The notes beneath the pieces are model-generated. The model saw only the letters and a program-made list of their open reading frames with translations, made no database searches and was not told where the DNA came from. From the NCBI RefSeq assembly GCF_004027225.2, contig NC_044290.2, positions 5,224,906-5,288,905 of the forward strand: 64,000 bases of DNA. The letters are read 5' to 3'. The stretch comes from Strigops habroptila. Its lineage: Eukaryota; Chordata; Aves; Psittaciformes; Psittacidae. The position numbers and the translations under genes were made by a program. Below, in pieces: positions 52,101 through 64,000 of the stretch (position 1 is its first letter; each line of letters starts with the position of its first letter).

Positions 52101-55100
52101 CTGGTCCAAACCTCTGGGCCAGCAGTTACTGTTGCTCCCTACACACTCAGCACTTTAAGACAGAAAAATTCATTATCATTCAATTCAGAAGATTCCCAGG
52201 CCAGTGCTACCGAAAGCAGCACCTAAAGAACATCACAGATTTATGTAACATAGCAATTGCCACTTAACTAAACTGAATTAAAACCATTTCATTTTTCTTA
52301 GCAAGTCCTGCATCCGGTGCAGAGTAATTGATGGGACTCTTTCAGATTGCCCATTTCTCAGAGACCTTCTCGAAAAGGAATCAGAATTAAGCACAAGATT
52401 TAATATAGCGATTTAAGAAGAGTTTGACCTAGAAACCTCTGGCTCGTCAGGATTATAATTAGCTGCTCCCTCATTCTGGCAATGCTTAAACTCTGTAGGT
52501 GTTTCATTTTTAATATGTATATATATAATTTTACTTTAAGATTCCCATGTACTTTTTGAGCAGCACAGCTGGATGTGCTTTGAGCTGACCTCAGCTTGAC
52601 GGAGTTGAGCAACTTGTTACCTCCTTCTCACCTCACCTGGGTTGCATTCCAAATCCTCTGCTCAGGTCCTGGCAGAGGCCAATCCTATAGGCACCCTTAT
52701 TCTGAGCTCAACCTGGTCTTGCAGCAGCTTCTGCAGAAGCTCACCCTTGTTCTTGTTTTATATATGTAAGATCTACTCTGTTCTGGGGTGGAATGAGTGT
52801 TTTCCTTTTCAGGGGGACTGGTGCTGCAGAAGAAAGGGAAGGTAAGTCGTTCTGGGGTTCAGCATCTGCTCTGCTCTCCCTGTAGGCTATTCCCAGTTGG
52901 TGGACACTGGGGATTCCTTCCCCAATTTGGCTGTGGCCTGATTCTCAGATGCTTTTTAGCAAAAGCACCTAGAAAATAAGAATAGGGGTGCCTGTGTGGT
53001 TTATGGATCATGTCCTGAATGTAGAGCAATGTTTGCTCTGAAGAAGATGGCCTGAAGGGTCTTGTATTATCTCTGGGACCCCAGCTGAAGGAGGAAGGAC
53101 TTGACAAAGGAGAACGGTTTGATGAAAAGATTGATGAGGCGAAGGCAGCTGTTGGAAGGTTGCTGCTAATGATGGTGGTAACTAAGGTGCATTTACTCTT
53201 TCTCTAGGTTGGTGGAAGAAAGGTGACGAGCTATTGCTTTAATCTAAGAGTCAATCAGGTCTCCAGGTTGTGCAAATGAATGTGTCATCTCTAGTGAAGG
53301 TGCTTGGAGTCCAGTGCTGGGGTAATATCCCAGAAGGGTGCCACCTTGTAAAGATGCAGATGCCATGGAAGAGAAAGAACAGAGCAGGGAGGAATTCACC
53401 TGACGGGGAAAGGGCTGATGCTGTGAGCTCCATGTGCTGTGTGGAGATCTTGTTGAGGAGGGTGAGGGAGGGTTAAAATGAGAGAGGACAGAGCTGAGAC
53501 AGCCTGCAAGCGTTGAGGAAAGAGCTGGGCAGGATCTGTGGAGGCAAAGAAGTGCTGGTAAAGCTTGGAGTTGCATCCATGCTAACAAATGCATTGAAGA
53601 AGTTGGTAGGTCATGTAGGTAGGTCCAGGTTTACTGGGGTTTAGACTGAAAACAATTCTGAAGCTTGAGAAAGTTTTTACGGGGGCCTGGTTTCAGGGAG
53701 AAGTCATTATTGCACAAGAGCTCTTTTAACTTGGGACTGGTATACAGATGGCTGGGATTTTGAGCTGCTGACAGCCCCAGCTCCCTAACCACTGGGATGC
53801 TGCAATAGGAATTGCTTTGCTTCTCTTTCCGAGTTTCTGTTATTTTTTCCCTCCCCTCCAAAAACCCTACTTAACCACTAGATCTGTCTGTTAACAGCTT
53901 TATTTAAAGCTAAACTTTATTATCCTCCGATTTCTGTGGTTAAGAACCATGGTGTTAACTCTTTTCCTAATGCATATACTTAAAAAGATAATAATACTGA
54001 CTAATTAGTTATAAATCATTCAAACATTTCTATGCAAGGTGAAGTGTTCAGCACCTTGTTTAATGGCTGCTTTATTAGAGAGAGGAATTCCTGTGTCAAA
54101 TGTTAGTGTTGGTACCTTCAGCTGGGATAAAACCTTATGGTCAATGGGAGTCTTCAGATCTTCCTGTCAATGAGGATTTCCTCCATTTGCAGATTATAAT
54201 TCATTACATTAAAACACCTATTCCAGACCATTGCAGGGTCCTATGCACTGATTCACTGGGAGGGAGCAACTGGTACCCAAGCCACAGAAGGCTGGTTGAT
54301 TTTGCTGTTACTAAGCTCTTTAAGCTGTTTGCTCTGTTTATGGCTGCTTTCCCTTATCTTCCAGCAGACCAGACTAGGTTCTGCATGACTTTTACATCTC
54401 AACTTCTGCCTCCACAGTTTCTTCCTCCCTCTGAGAAGGGGCTTACAAATAGGATTGCAAGGATCAGCCACTGTCGCTGTAGCAAGTCGGTTAAAAACTG
54501 AAGAACATCCTCCAGGAATATTATTTGCAACTATTTATACATTCAGCTGTAATTGTGAGACTTAATTCATGCTCATTAAGTCCTCTGAGATGCTTGATGA
54601 GAAGCACTGCAGCAGTGGTAAGTGTTAACTGGTTATTCAAGCTGCTTACAGCAGTGCAGGCATCACCGTTTGTCTTGGCTTTTCGCATCCCACCAGGAGC
54701 TGGTAGGGAGGATGTGGGTACCCACTGCCCCAGAGTCTGATCTGGATATTGGGCTCTTGCTAGTAATTCCATGCCATGCACTGGTAGCAACTGAAATTCT
54801 CGGCAAAGGAACGAAGTTTTAAAATCATATGCTTGAAAAATGGCTTGGCAGAGAAGACGCAACTGGCTGCCTTGACATCTAGGTTATTTAGCTGGGAATT
54901 TATGTGTCAAAAGCTTAAAAGCTTCACCAAAGAAAATTTAAGAAAGCACCATGTTTCCAACTAATTAAGTAATGTCAGCCAAATATAATTTATTTCTCGC
55001 CATCACTCATGTCTACAGCAGAATTATCTCATTTTTGATTTCTAATGACTTTCTCTCTCTCATTAATCTGGCCATGAATTATCTTTATATAACTTTTTGG

Positions 55101-56592
55101 CATCGAAGCAAAGAAAGTGTTTTTCTTGTTAATAAGATCCAGCATCCCTCGATAATTCTGCATCACCCTTGAAAGGGGGCAAGGAATCAAGCTTGGGTTT
55201 CATGGCATGACTGCAGCCTTCCTCCCCAGGAACCGTGGTAGGCTCTACCGCAGGTCTTCCCCAGGACCTCAGCTTCTCCTAGCTCCCTAAGGACTCCTTT
55301 GTCCTTTCTTCTAGTACCAGGTTGTATATGCGGGTTCTTGGTCTTTCCTTCTAACAAAACAAGAGGCTTTTTCCTGCACTTCTCAGGGAATTGTACCAAG
55401 TGCTTTTCACAGAACATCGTTGGCTTTGCTGTCTCTCATAGCATCCTTAGCTCTTCTTACAGATACAGCCTGTTGCAGAGGTTCTAAACCTGGTTATTCC
55501 ATCTATCGTCTGCCACTCCATCCCAGGATTGTGTGTCCTGGTTATTGGAAGTCTCAGTCTTCCTACTTTACTGCTTTGCTTCATGTCTTGGTTTTTACTA
55601 ATGATTTTTATCTGAAGTTCAGCTTGTTTCCAAGTCCCTGGAGCAAGCTCTGAGGATGCTCCCATACGGGACTGGATCAGACATGTAGTTTGCATCCAGT
55701 ACTCCATCTCCAAACTGGGTAGCTCCAAGGATAAGGAACTGGATATTAACTTTTCTATTTCTCATAGGTGAGCAGGGGTGAATCTGTATTTTAGAGGCCC
55801 ATGCTGTGCTTGGGTTTTGTCCAGCGGTGCATCAGAGTTCCTTCTGTGGTCGAGGCAGACCTTGAACAATACCTAAAGAGATTAGTAAATACCTCTTCTT
55901 ATGAAACTTTCAGTCCCAGCTGCAGATCAAAGTAACTCAGGTAATTTAGAAAGGCATCCAAGTGTTGGGTGCTTTACATACGCTGGCCCGAACCTCCCAG
56001 AAATTCCTTTGTTTCCAACTGCTGCAGGAGCAGAGCTGCTGCCCACAGTCACCAAGAGCAATCCTGCTGCATCTCCCGTGGGAGGAACTGATGTTTCCAG
56101 CCAGCCTGGGTTGCTGCGAGGTAACCTGGTTGGCAGATGACCCGGGCAGACAGCGAGATCTGCTCCAACCCCTCCTTGGGGAAAGGAGGGAGCAAACAGC
56201 CAGGAATGCCAGGCAGGCAGAGCCTCCACTGGCAGAGCTGTACTGCCTTCAAAGGGTGAGCCTGGGAGGAAGCTGCAGGCACTAAACACATCACTGCAGG
56301 GTGGTGCAGAAAATGGGTCGGGGATACCTCAAATGTTGCCTTTCTGTGCTCTTTGCATAGAGGTACTTTATATATAAGAGTGATTTTGAAACCCAGTGGG
56401 TCATGCCTGCTAGGACAATAAATGCATCATTTCAGTTGCACGTGGCTGGCTGGCCACAGCTCTTGAAACACTCATCAGGACTGGAATTGCACTGCTGGTT
56501 AGGTTGGGATAAGAGAAGTCAGCTGAGTGCCTCACCAATAGCTTTCAATATGGTTACCACTGGCTTGAATTTACCATAGTCTTCCTCTCTCT
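52101..56592. other. Intergenic, no gene supported
   Basis: Mostly unique-looking DNA with AT-rich blocks at 52200-52560, 53870-54080 and 54880-55160. Open frames of up to 133 codons show no domain. A short (AT)n stretch lies at 52518-52530. Confidence 0.5.
54880..55160. promoter_or_regulatory. AT-rich candidate conserved element downstream of HS3ST3B1
   Basis: Contains CAACTAATTAAGTAATG, ATATAATTTATTTC, TTTCTAATGAC, CTCATTAATCTGG and GAATTATCTTTATATAAC in one repeat-free block. The cluster of TAAT cores suggests a developmental enhancer. It was not verified by alignment. Confidence 0.27.
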
Positions 56593-56750
56593 CATGGTTT
56601 AATCCCAGTTGGCAACGGAGCCCCATGCAGCTGCTCCATCATTCCCCGCCACGGGAAGAGGAAGAGAATTGGAAGTGTGAAAACTCATGGGTTGAGATAA
56701 AGGCAGTTTAATAGGTAAAGCAAAACAAGGAATTCACTCACCCCTTCTCC
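56593..56750 (-). mobile_element. Fragment of an avian ERVL-type LTR
   Basis: The order CATGGTTTAATCCCAG, GGAAGAGGAAGAGAATTGG, CTCATGGGTTGAGATAAAGG, CAGTTTAATAGGTAAAGC and AACAAGGAATTCACTCACC matches, from memory, the 3' part of an LTR common in bird genomes, lying in reverse orientation. Read on the - strand, the TTTAATAGG segment includes an ATTAAA, the likely LTR polyadenylation signal. The rest of the LTR and any internal retroviral region are missing, so this is a decayed, non-coding remnant. Exact ends are uncertain. Confidence 0.6.
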
Positions 56751-59700
56751 TGCTGAGGTGCAGTGTTGCATTTAGCAGATACCTACCCCAATCTGGGGCC
56801 ACAGCCATGTGCAGCTGTGTGTGTACATTTCCATCTGCAAGATGGGCCGTGGCTGCTCACATCATCCTGAAACATGGACAATTCAGGGCCATGACAGTAT
56901 TAATACTGTATTCGGTTTTTTCAGGTCTTTGCATCAAATGCCAGTGTGGAGAGCCAGATCCTCAATTTAGTGTAGATCAGCCACACTTAGCACACTGTTG
57001 CTGAGGTTGTCCAAGGGACTTCAGTGGATCTGCAAGGCATCTGGTAGGGTCTGTCTCCACATTGCTTCTAGACTAAGTACAAGCCTTCAAAAGACAGCAG
57101 CGAATGTCTGGTCAGTCTGGTACTTTCCTCCTGCTCCATCCTGAGTAGCCCTGTGGTACTGATGGATACTGACTTCTTCCATTTACCTTGACATGGCCAC
57201 AGATGCATGAAATTTGACAAGAAACCCAGTTGGCTGTCAGTCATGGGGAAATCCATTTGCCCTCAGTTAGGCTGGTATTCTTCATCCCTGGAGGGGTAAC
57301 AGCACAGGGATCTCATTACACTTCCTCTGTGTGTACTTGCTTTATACTGCTTTGTTTGAGAGCATGCTTGGCAACTCAGTTTAAGTATTGTGTTGGAAAA
57401 TAGACAGTATTTATGTATCAACAGTGAATAACAGTCTCCAGACAATCAGGGATGCAATTCAAATGGTACAGCTGGATGGCGAATGCAGGGAGATGGGTCC
57501 TGCATAGGACTTCTTGGAGCAACTAGGTGAATGTGCTTGGGCTTGGGGTATGAGGACTGCACTGCATGTGGAAGGGGTGTATATGAAGTGTTTATTGAGT
57601 GTCTGTGTTCCCATCTGTGGCAGAGCCCACCAGTTAGAGGGATTAACCCTTGTGGTCATGTCTAGCTCTTTGAAGATGAAGCCACCAGTCCCTGCTGGAT
57701 CTGCACAAATGACCAAACCAAGAGGTCACTGCAGAAGGTCCCATTTGGAAGTTCTGACCATTTCAGGGACTCAACTTCACGTTCTGCCCCTCTCAAGGAA
57801 GGATAGTGCTGGGAGACTTTGTTCTTCTGGGTGTTTCTTGGCATTTTGCAGGCGCTCTAAAAGATTTATAATGAGGTGCTTTTCCAATTCTGTACAATCC
57901 CATCTTCAAAAGCGACTTGGGCTCTTGACACTCATTTTCCTATGGAAAGCTGATGAGAACGAGGTTCCTATGGCCTCTAGCTCCAAAATATAAAGCAATT
58001 TGCTCGCACTGGCACTGCTGGCAGGGAGATGCCTAAAAGGGATCTGAGCTTCAGGACCAATCATGTCTGAAAATGTTACCTCAAACATGTAATCCCTGGG
58101 TCCTTGGGCAGCTTCTCTGGTTCTTCACAGGTCCTGAACCCTGATAGGTGCTCATCTGAAGAGCGGAAACCAAACCCTGTGGTTTGGGAGGCTTGGTTTA
58201 TGTTCCTGGATGGTTTGGATGAGGTGTTTTTGGCAAGCTGCTTACCCTGCCTGCATGCCTCTGTTCTCTGTCCTGGTTCTGTGTTTACCTACCCTGATGG
58301 TGGTATTAACACTGGTGCAGCACTTGGATGCTACAGCTGGAAGCATGTGTGTATCTTTTGCTGTTCACCACCTTCACTCTCCTATTTAAAAGTAGAAATA
58401 ATGATGTGAATAAACAGTAAGCTCAGGAAGAGCCTATAGGTTAGAGAAGGTTGACTAATTCTTGGCAAGGGCAAGTTGGCATAGCCGTGTTGACTTTAAG
58501 GGAGCTGAATTGATTAATGTCAGCAATGTGGCTGGCCCTGTTGTTCCAGATGTTCTGATGAATGCTGCAGATAATGATTTCTGTCTGGAAATCTGCAGAA
58601 AACTATGAATATGTGTGGGGATAAGGATGGTGCTTCATGGGTTACTATGACCAGCTCCAGGCATGGCTCAATGCAGGGCAATAAGCAGCTTCACTCTGCT
58701 TGTTGAAGCACCCAGTGCTACCAGAGAGACCTTAACTCAGCTTTGCTGTTGCTGAAGGTGGATTTATCAAGTGGGTGATTGTAGCTTGTTGCTTCTCGTT
58801 GTGTGTGTGACATAAACATTTATTATCTTCATTTGTAAAACTTCTCTGCAGCTCACCTCAGGGCAGATACTTCTGAGAGCTCAATTACAGGCAGTTAGTT
58901 GCTTGACAACCCTCCTGGCAGGTGCCAGCAGAGTACAGGCACTGCAAGCTCATCAGACAGCCCATCTCTCTGTTTATTAATGTACTGATGTCAGCCTAAA
59001 GTCACCTGGGAAGCTTCTGGATTTCTCAAGGGGATGGAAAGAGATACAGCTTGGAGCATGAGGTCCTTGTGTCTGCTACAGGAGGTCATAAGTGGTCTTC
59101 AGCCTCACTGAGCCCCGTTGCATGGAAGGGCAACATCCCTGATCAGTCCTTCTCCCTGAAGACACAAGGAATTTCATCGCTGCGCTACAAGTAAAGTGAT
59201 TTAGCCAAGCACATGCAGGAAGCCTGTGGCAGAGCTTGTAATTGAAGGTGGGTTCCTGGCCCTCAGCCCACAGCTCCTGTTTACATCATTAAAGCAGATA
59301 CAAATCCCATCTGAGGACTGGACCTCTGCTCCCCTGAGGAATCAGAGAGCAGAAACTCTGTCCCAGAGCCACCAGCTGAAACAGACCCTGTGGTGCTTGA
59401 GGGGATGGTCCCTGCTGTCCTTTACCTCAGTGTCTCCACGCTTGGTGGGTGACTATGGCAAGGAAGGATCTCTGTATGCTCACAGCACCCAAATGATGCC
59501 TTTTGAGGCAGACCTGTCAGCCTCCTGCTCTGCTGGCTGACACAATGAGGATAAGAAGGGGCTCAGAACCTCCTGATAGTCATCTGGGATCTCTTAAAGT
59601 TTTATTTATTTAAAGAGACTTCCATTCCCCTTCTAAAAGGCAGTGGGAGGGCTCTGCACGTCCAAGTGGCAGCTCCAGTGATCAATCAATTCTTCCTAAC

Positions 59701-60449
59701 CACCAACATCCTGCAGCGGTGACGGGTCATAATCAATCACTACCTATTATTATTACATGATGAAATTGTAATTATGGGAGGGAAACACTGCATTACACTT
59801 ACACATCTGTCATCCCAGAGCTACACGCTCAGGTGGCACCTTCCAGCCAGGTTCAGCAAAGTGTTTTATGAAGGTCCATTAGTCCCCTCTTCCCCCCTAC
59901 CTGCCTCCTGGTTCAACACAGGCAGAAACAAGGGGAGGGGAAAACGTGCAAAAGGGAGTTTATTGCATCAAAACTCTTCTCAGCAATCCCTCAAGTGTCC
60001 TTATTGCTTCCCTGGTGCCACAGTACATCCCTTAACCAACTCATGCGCTGCTTCTAGATGGATGGCCCTCACATCTATGCAAATAGGAATTATGTCTTTT
60101 TGTTGGCAATTCTAAACAACTTTTTAAATCAAAACAACTTGAATTTTTTGGCACGAAGCTTAAAAGCAAGAAAAGAACAACCCCTGGAGGAGTTCTTGCC
60201 CCGAGATGGATTATTTTGCTAGAAACAATCTAGAAGTTGAAGTGCCTCTCTTGATTGGCACATTAAAAAGAGTTTGATTGTGTTTTGAAAACACCTGAAA
60301 GAAGTGCCTTTAGAGACTTTTTCCATATGAGAGATATGAGCAAAATATTTTGCAGTCAAAGACAATTCTTGCTTAAAATATTGGTCAGAAGTTTCCCCTC
60401 TTATTTCAAAGAGGTCAAATATCTGTCAGAAATGAGCCTTTTGCTGGGT
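56751..60449. other. Intergenic, no gene supported
   Basis: Unique-looking DNA with a striking TAAT/ATCAATCA block at 59670-59780. Open frames such as 57514-57993 (+) have no recognisable domain and overlap frames on the other strand. Confidence 0.5.
59640..59785. promoter_or_regulatory. Candidate enhancer with paired PBX/HOX-like sites
   Basis: Two copies of ATCAATCA (reverse of TGATTGAT, the PBX-HOX composite core) lie at 59681-59688 and 59732-59739. A TAATTA homeodomain core follows at 59769-59774, and an AACCACC RUNX-like word lies between the ATCAATCA copies. There is no repeat and no open frame. Function is inferred from motif content alone. Confidence 0.33.
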
Positions 60450-60512
60450 GATTGGATGGATTTAGATGACCTCAAGGTCCCTTCTAGACTATCTTCTGTG
60501 ACCCTGTGACAT
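60450..60512 (+). repeat. Degenerate CR1 LINE 3'-end fragment
   Basis: GATTTAGATGACCTCAAGGT, then CCCTTCTAGAC and the degraded tail TCTGTGACCCTGTGACATT, match the CR1 terminus with substitutions. Only about 60 bases are recognisable. Confidence 0.65.
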
Positions 60513-63500
60513 TAATCTCTGATCTAATGGCCTGCTCATCAGTTATCATTGGATAAAGGAAAATGTCATTAGATTATACCTCCCTGGCTGCGTTTGCACA
60601 GGCTGCTCCCTAGCCCTCATCCCTGGAATACAGAGCAGGAAAGGGATCTGGAGCACACCTGTACTGATTTCTGGTTTCCATTGAGGATTGTCGGGAAGCT
60701 GATAGAAATTATCTTGGGGCTATATATGTTCCTGTACTGTGCTGGAGCATGGGTGGAATAAAATATCCATCATACTCCACAGCCTAGACCTCACCAACAA
60801 ACCCAATTGGCATAGATGAATCCAGGTGCCTTGCTCTGGCTAGTGAGGGGAGAGGGGTTCCAGGTCGGTTATATCCCTGAATTGGACATCTCCTGGGATG
60901 GAGGTGAATCTGGACCAAAATAACCCTACGGCTGATCTCTAGTCCCAGGGCAGACCTGATGAAGTGGGCAAGGGTTTTCCCTGCAGAAAGACAGCAGTAA
61001 TGTGGGAGCTGCTCTGGTTGCACATACATGAGTAATCATTTCTCTCTTTCTCAAAAGACCACAGCCAATGCAGCTTCTCTTTTCTTTTTTTAATCCCTAG
61101 GATAATTTAGTGTCCAGCCCTGCTTTTCCCCATGGAAGGAGCTCCCAACAATGGCAGAAGTCTTCCCTGCCCCCATGGTTTAACCTCCCTTATTTTCCAC
61201 TTATGTCCCCAATTGCTTTTATATTCACATGATTGATCTTTGCACTGTTCTGTTAGGTGCTTATGTAATGTTAAGGGTACAATAATCTTTTTTTTATCTC
61301 TTCTTGATTGTTTCTTCCTATCTCTCTCAATTGTAATCAAAGAAAACTTGTTTGTGCAATCTTCAGCGCAGAGGTGGTAGTGTTGGGTTAGAAACAGTGG
61401 GGCTTTTACTGCAAAGCATCCAGAATGTGTCATGGCTGTCTCTAGAGTAAGTGTGTTGTGCCACGAAAATTAGGACTTGGGCACCTCATCTGTTTGTGAG
61501 CTTCTCTTGATCCTGAAGACTGGACACACACTGAACTCCTGGTAAGCTCTGCCTTGGGGAGGATGCCATTGGGCTGGAGCTGCTGGTCCAAAATGTTTTT
61601 GAAGTGTTTCTTATCAGAGGATAGGAAGCTTTCTAAACAGAGCAAAAAAGGAGGGGGGGAAAAAGACCCAAAGCATCACTGAGACAATCTTCCTCTTGCA
61701 ACAAACTACTGCGAGTTATCCTGTTCCCTGTCAAGGGAGTCTCTCCAGTTATTCTTGGATAGACCTTATTTATAAAAACATTAGTGCAGAGTTCACAATA
61801 ACAGAACCCTGATTGACCTGGAGGGTGTATTAAATAAATAATAAATGGGAATAAAGTATCAATGAGTGGTGCCTATAGCAGACATCTGTTTCCTCACTGG
61901 CCTGCAGCCATACCTCTCTGGGCTGTGATCTCCTCAGCCAAGCAAGGTCAGACGAGTTCAGCTCTTGGATGAATATCAGCATGTGGATGGCAGAGCTAAT
62001 GGGAATTGTGTGCTGATACGAGTGTGTGGGCTGGCTGTTTGCTGGTACCTGCCCTGTCTGAAAGCAGGGGGCATGGCAGGCAGGTCATCAACCTCTCAAG
62101 ATTCATCTTGCAATCCTAGACCCACTGACAGAACTCTGTGGGTAGATATGTGCTGCACATAGATTAGCAATAGCTTCTGTCCAAAGATTGTTCCTGAAAC
62201 TCCTGATACACTCCAATGTTTTTATGGGGTGCTGAATGGCAGAGAGGCGCCGGAGTTGCTTCTTGGCACGTGAACAGCATAAACACCCAAACAACTGTTG
62301 ATCGGTGGCTGTTCCCAGGAGCGAGCCGAAGGTGTAGCAGATTTTGGAAGGGCTTTAATAAAAAGGAAAGCAGAGTTCTGTTTTCACAGTGGTAAAGCAG
62401 TTTCAGATGGTGCTGAGTGATGTTAGTGGGGCTTTGGCAGAGAGTGAGATGAGAGCAGCCCCCAAGACGACCAGATGTGGGCTCTGAGTCTGCCTAATCT
62501 ACAGGAGGAGAGCTTTTGATATGGAGAACTAAATTTTCCTACCTAGAGCACAGATATGAATAGACACAAAGGCCTTTTTTGAGGTGAAGAAGCAGTTTAT
62601 TCATTTTTAGGCCCTTATTCCTAAAAGTAGACTTAGCTGTGCCCCCAGTGCCCTCATGGAAATGCCCATAGAAGTATGCTCATGGCTATCAGTCCAATTT
62701 GTGAAGACAAGGTTTTCTTGTCCAGCCAAGCTCAGTCTCTTGGGCTGTCCCATCACGCAGCAGGACATGGGGCATGGTAAAAAGTCCCTCCATGCTTTTA
62801 GGTGTTTAGTGCTGCTTTCAGGGGATTAGCTGCAGCCAGAGACTTGTTCCTGATGCATCACTTGAGCTGAGCAACATCATAAGTGATTTTGAGTCGAGCT
62901 TTGCTGTTGGAAATGAGGGCATGATGGGGTGTGTATGGGGGATGTCTATTTAGCTTTGAATTAGCTTCTTCTGAGGCCTGAATTATACTCGGGTCATGAT
63001 TTCTAGAGTCCTTTTTCTTTTCCTTCCAAGCATGAATGCTAGAAATGGAGTTAAATTAGAGAGTTGGGAGTTGCATATAGAATAGCATGTGTCCTTGCAC
63101 TAGGGACTTGAGAAATGCCAAATATAATGGATTTCATGATAAAAACTGCAGAAAACGGTAGTTCCGTGTGATGACAGCTCCTGGAGTGGAGCAGGAGTTG
63201 TGTTGATGTTATCATCTACTTAATTAGATGTTTTGAGCCTGAAAGACTTCACTCTGGAGATGTCATTGGCTGCATGTAGTTTTAACCCAGGGTTCATAAG
63301 TAGCATTTCGCCTCTGAGAAAGGCCAATTAGTCTAAATGACGCTTTAGCCCAAAGGACAGAACATGAGCGATTGCCTGGGAGGCGGGTTGCTAATGGGTG
63401 GCTTTCAGTTCCTGCCTGTCTGCTTAAAAGCTGTCAGAAATCTTATGTCAAGACAAGCAGGTTCTTGTTTCCATCACCTCAGTGTATGTGTATTGTGGGG

Positions 63501-64000
63501 AAATGGCACCAAAAGGTGCAGTGCAGACACATACATGCCCGAAGGGGATGGAAATGGAGCTGGAGCCCTTTGCCTGCTGTCCGTGAAGGTTCAGGGCAAG
63601 TCAAGGGGCTGAGCAGAGAATTACCCAAAGCTCCCTCAAAGCCAGGGTCTACCCAGTACTACCATGATGAAATCCTTCCCGTTCTCCATGGGTTTCCACC
63701 TTCACCCAGCTCCCTGAAGTCCTTTGATAGTCAGCACCAGGAGTCCCTCCTCAACAGGCATGGGGTCATCCTGCAGCAAAGTGGCAGGGCATGTGACAGT
63801 ACCTAGGCATCAAATTCCTCCTCAGGTGTTTATCTCAGTGGTTTATCATTGGAAGAGGTCAAAATGAGACCCCTTCATACCTTGGAAGACTTGGGTTAGA
63901 TAAAGCCCATGAGTGGGGCAGGACTGGGAGGATCTTGGGAGAGCTGGTGTCTCCTGGCTGCTGAGACAGACAGCTCTGGAGGTTATGAGTCTTAGAGATG
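60513..64000. other. Intergenic to window end, no gene supported
   Basis: No exon, RNA gene or repeat family recognised. AT-rich parts lie at 61200-61330 and 61780-61860. The open frame at 63372-63806 (+) is 144 codons, lacks domain features and overlaps another frame. In human the next gene in this direction is far away, so an empty flank is expected. Confidence 0.5.

Overview
This is vertebrate nuclear DNA, almost certainly from a bird. Three observations support that. Coding sequence is sparse and split by GT-AG introns. The interspersed repeats are CR1 LINE 3' ends with the avian tail built on ATTCTATG units, plus one fragment resembling an avian ERVL-type LTR. The gene order COX10 then HS3ST3B1, both on the + strand, matches the block known from human 17p12. 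The species cannot be told from the window.

Layout. Positions 1-8349 are the last intron of COX10, with three CR1 fragments. The terminal COX10 coding exon is 8350-8792, followed by a probable 3' UTR to about 10.63 kb. Positions 10.64-22.17 kb are intergenic: one CR1 fragment, one older repeat-like segment and an AT-rich block that looks like conserved non-coding DNA. A CpG island (about 22.17-23.93 kb) with CCAAT and GC boxes contains exon 1 of HS3ST3B1 (coding 22779-23221). A 23.8-kb intron follows, holding a local duplication of about 237 bp (32022-32258 and 33991-34228). Exon 2 (47027-47645) completes a 353-residue enzyme. Its 3' UTR probably runs to a polyadenylation signal at 51213. The remaining 12.8 kb is intergenic, with two CR1 fragments, the LTR fragment and several TAAT-rich blocks that could be enhancers.

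Function. COX10 (heme O synthase, mitochondrial inner membrane) and HS3ST3B1 (Golgi heparan sulfate 3-O-sulfotransferase) are neighbours by ancient synteny and have no shared pathway. I found no tRNA, rRNA, CRISPR array or intact mobile element, and no new multi-gene system. The most checkable leads are: a possible intronic-polyadenylation isoform of HS3ST3B1 (in-frame stop at 23433-23435 and AATAAA at 23463); an upstream ORF overlapping its start codon; the local duplication; and candidate regulatory blocks. No alignment or database search was run; family assignments come from recognising the protein sequences.
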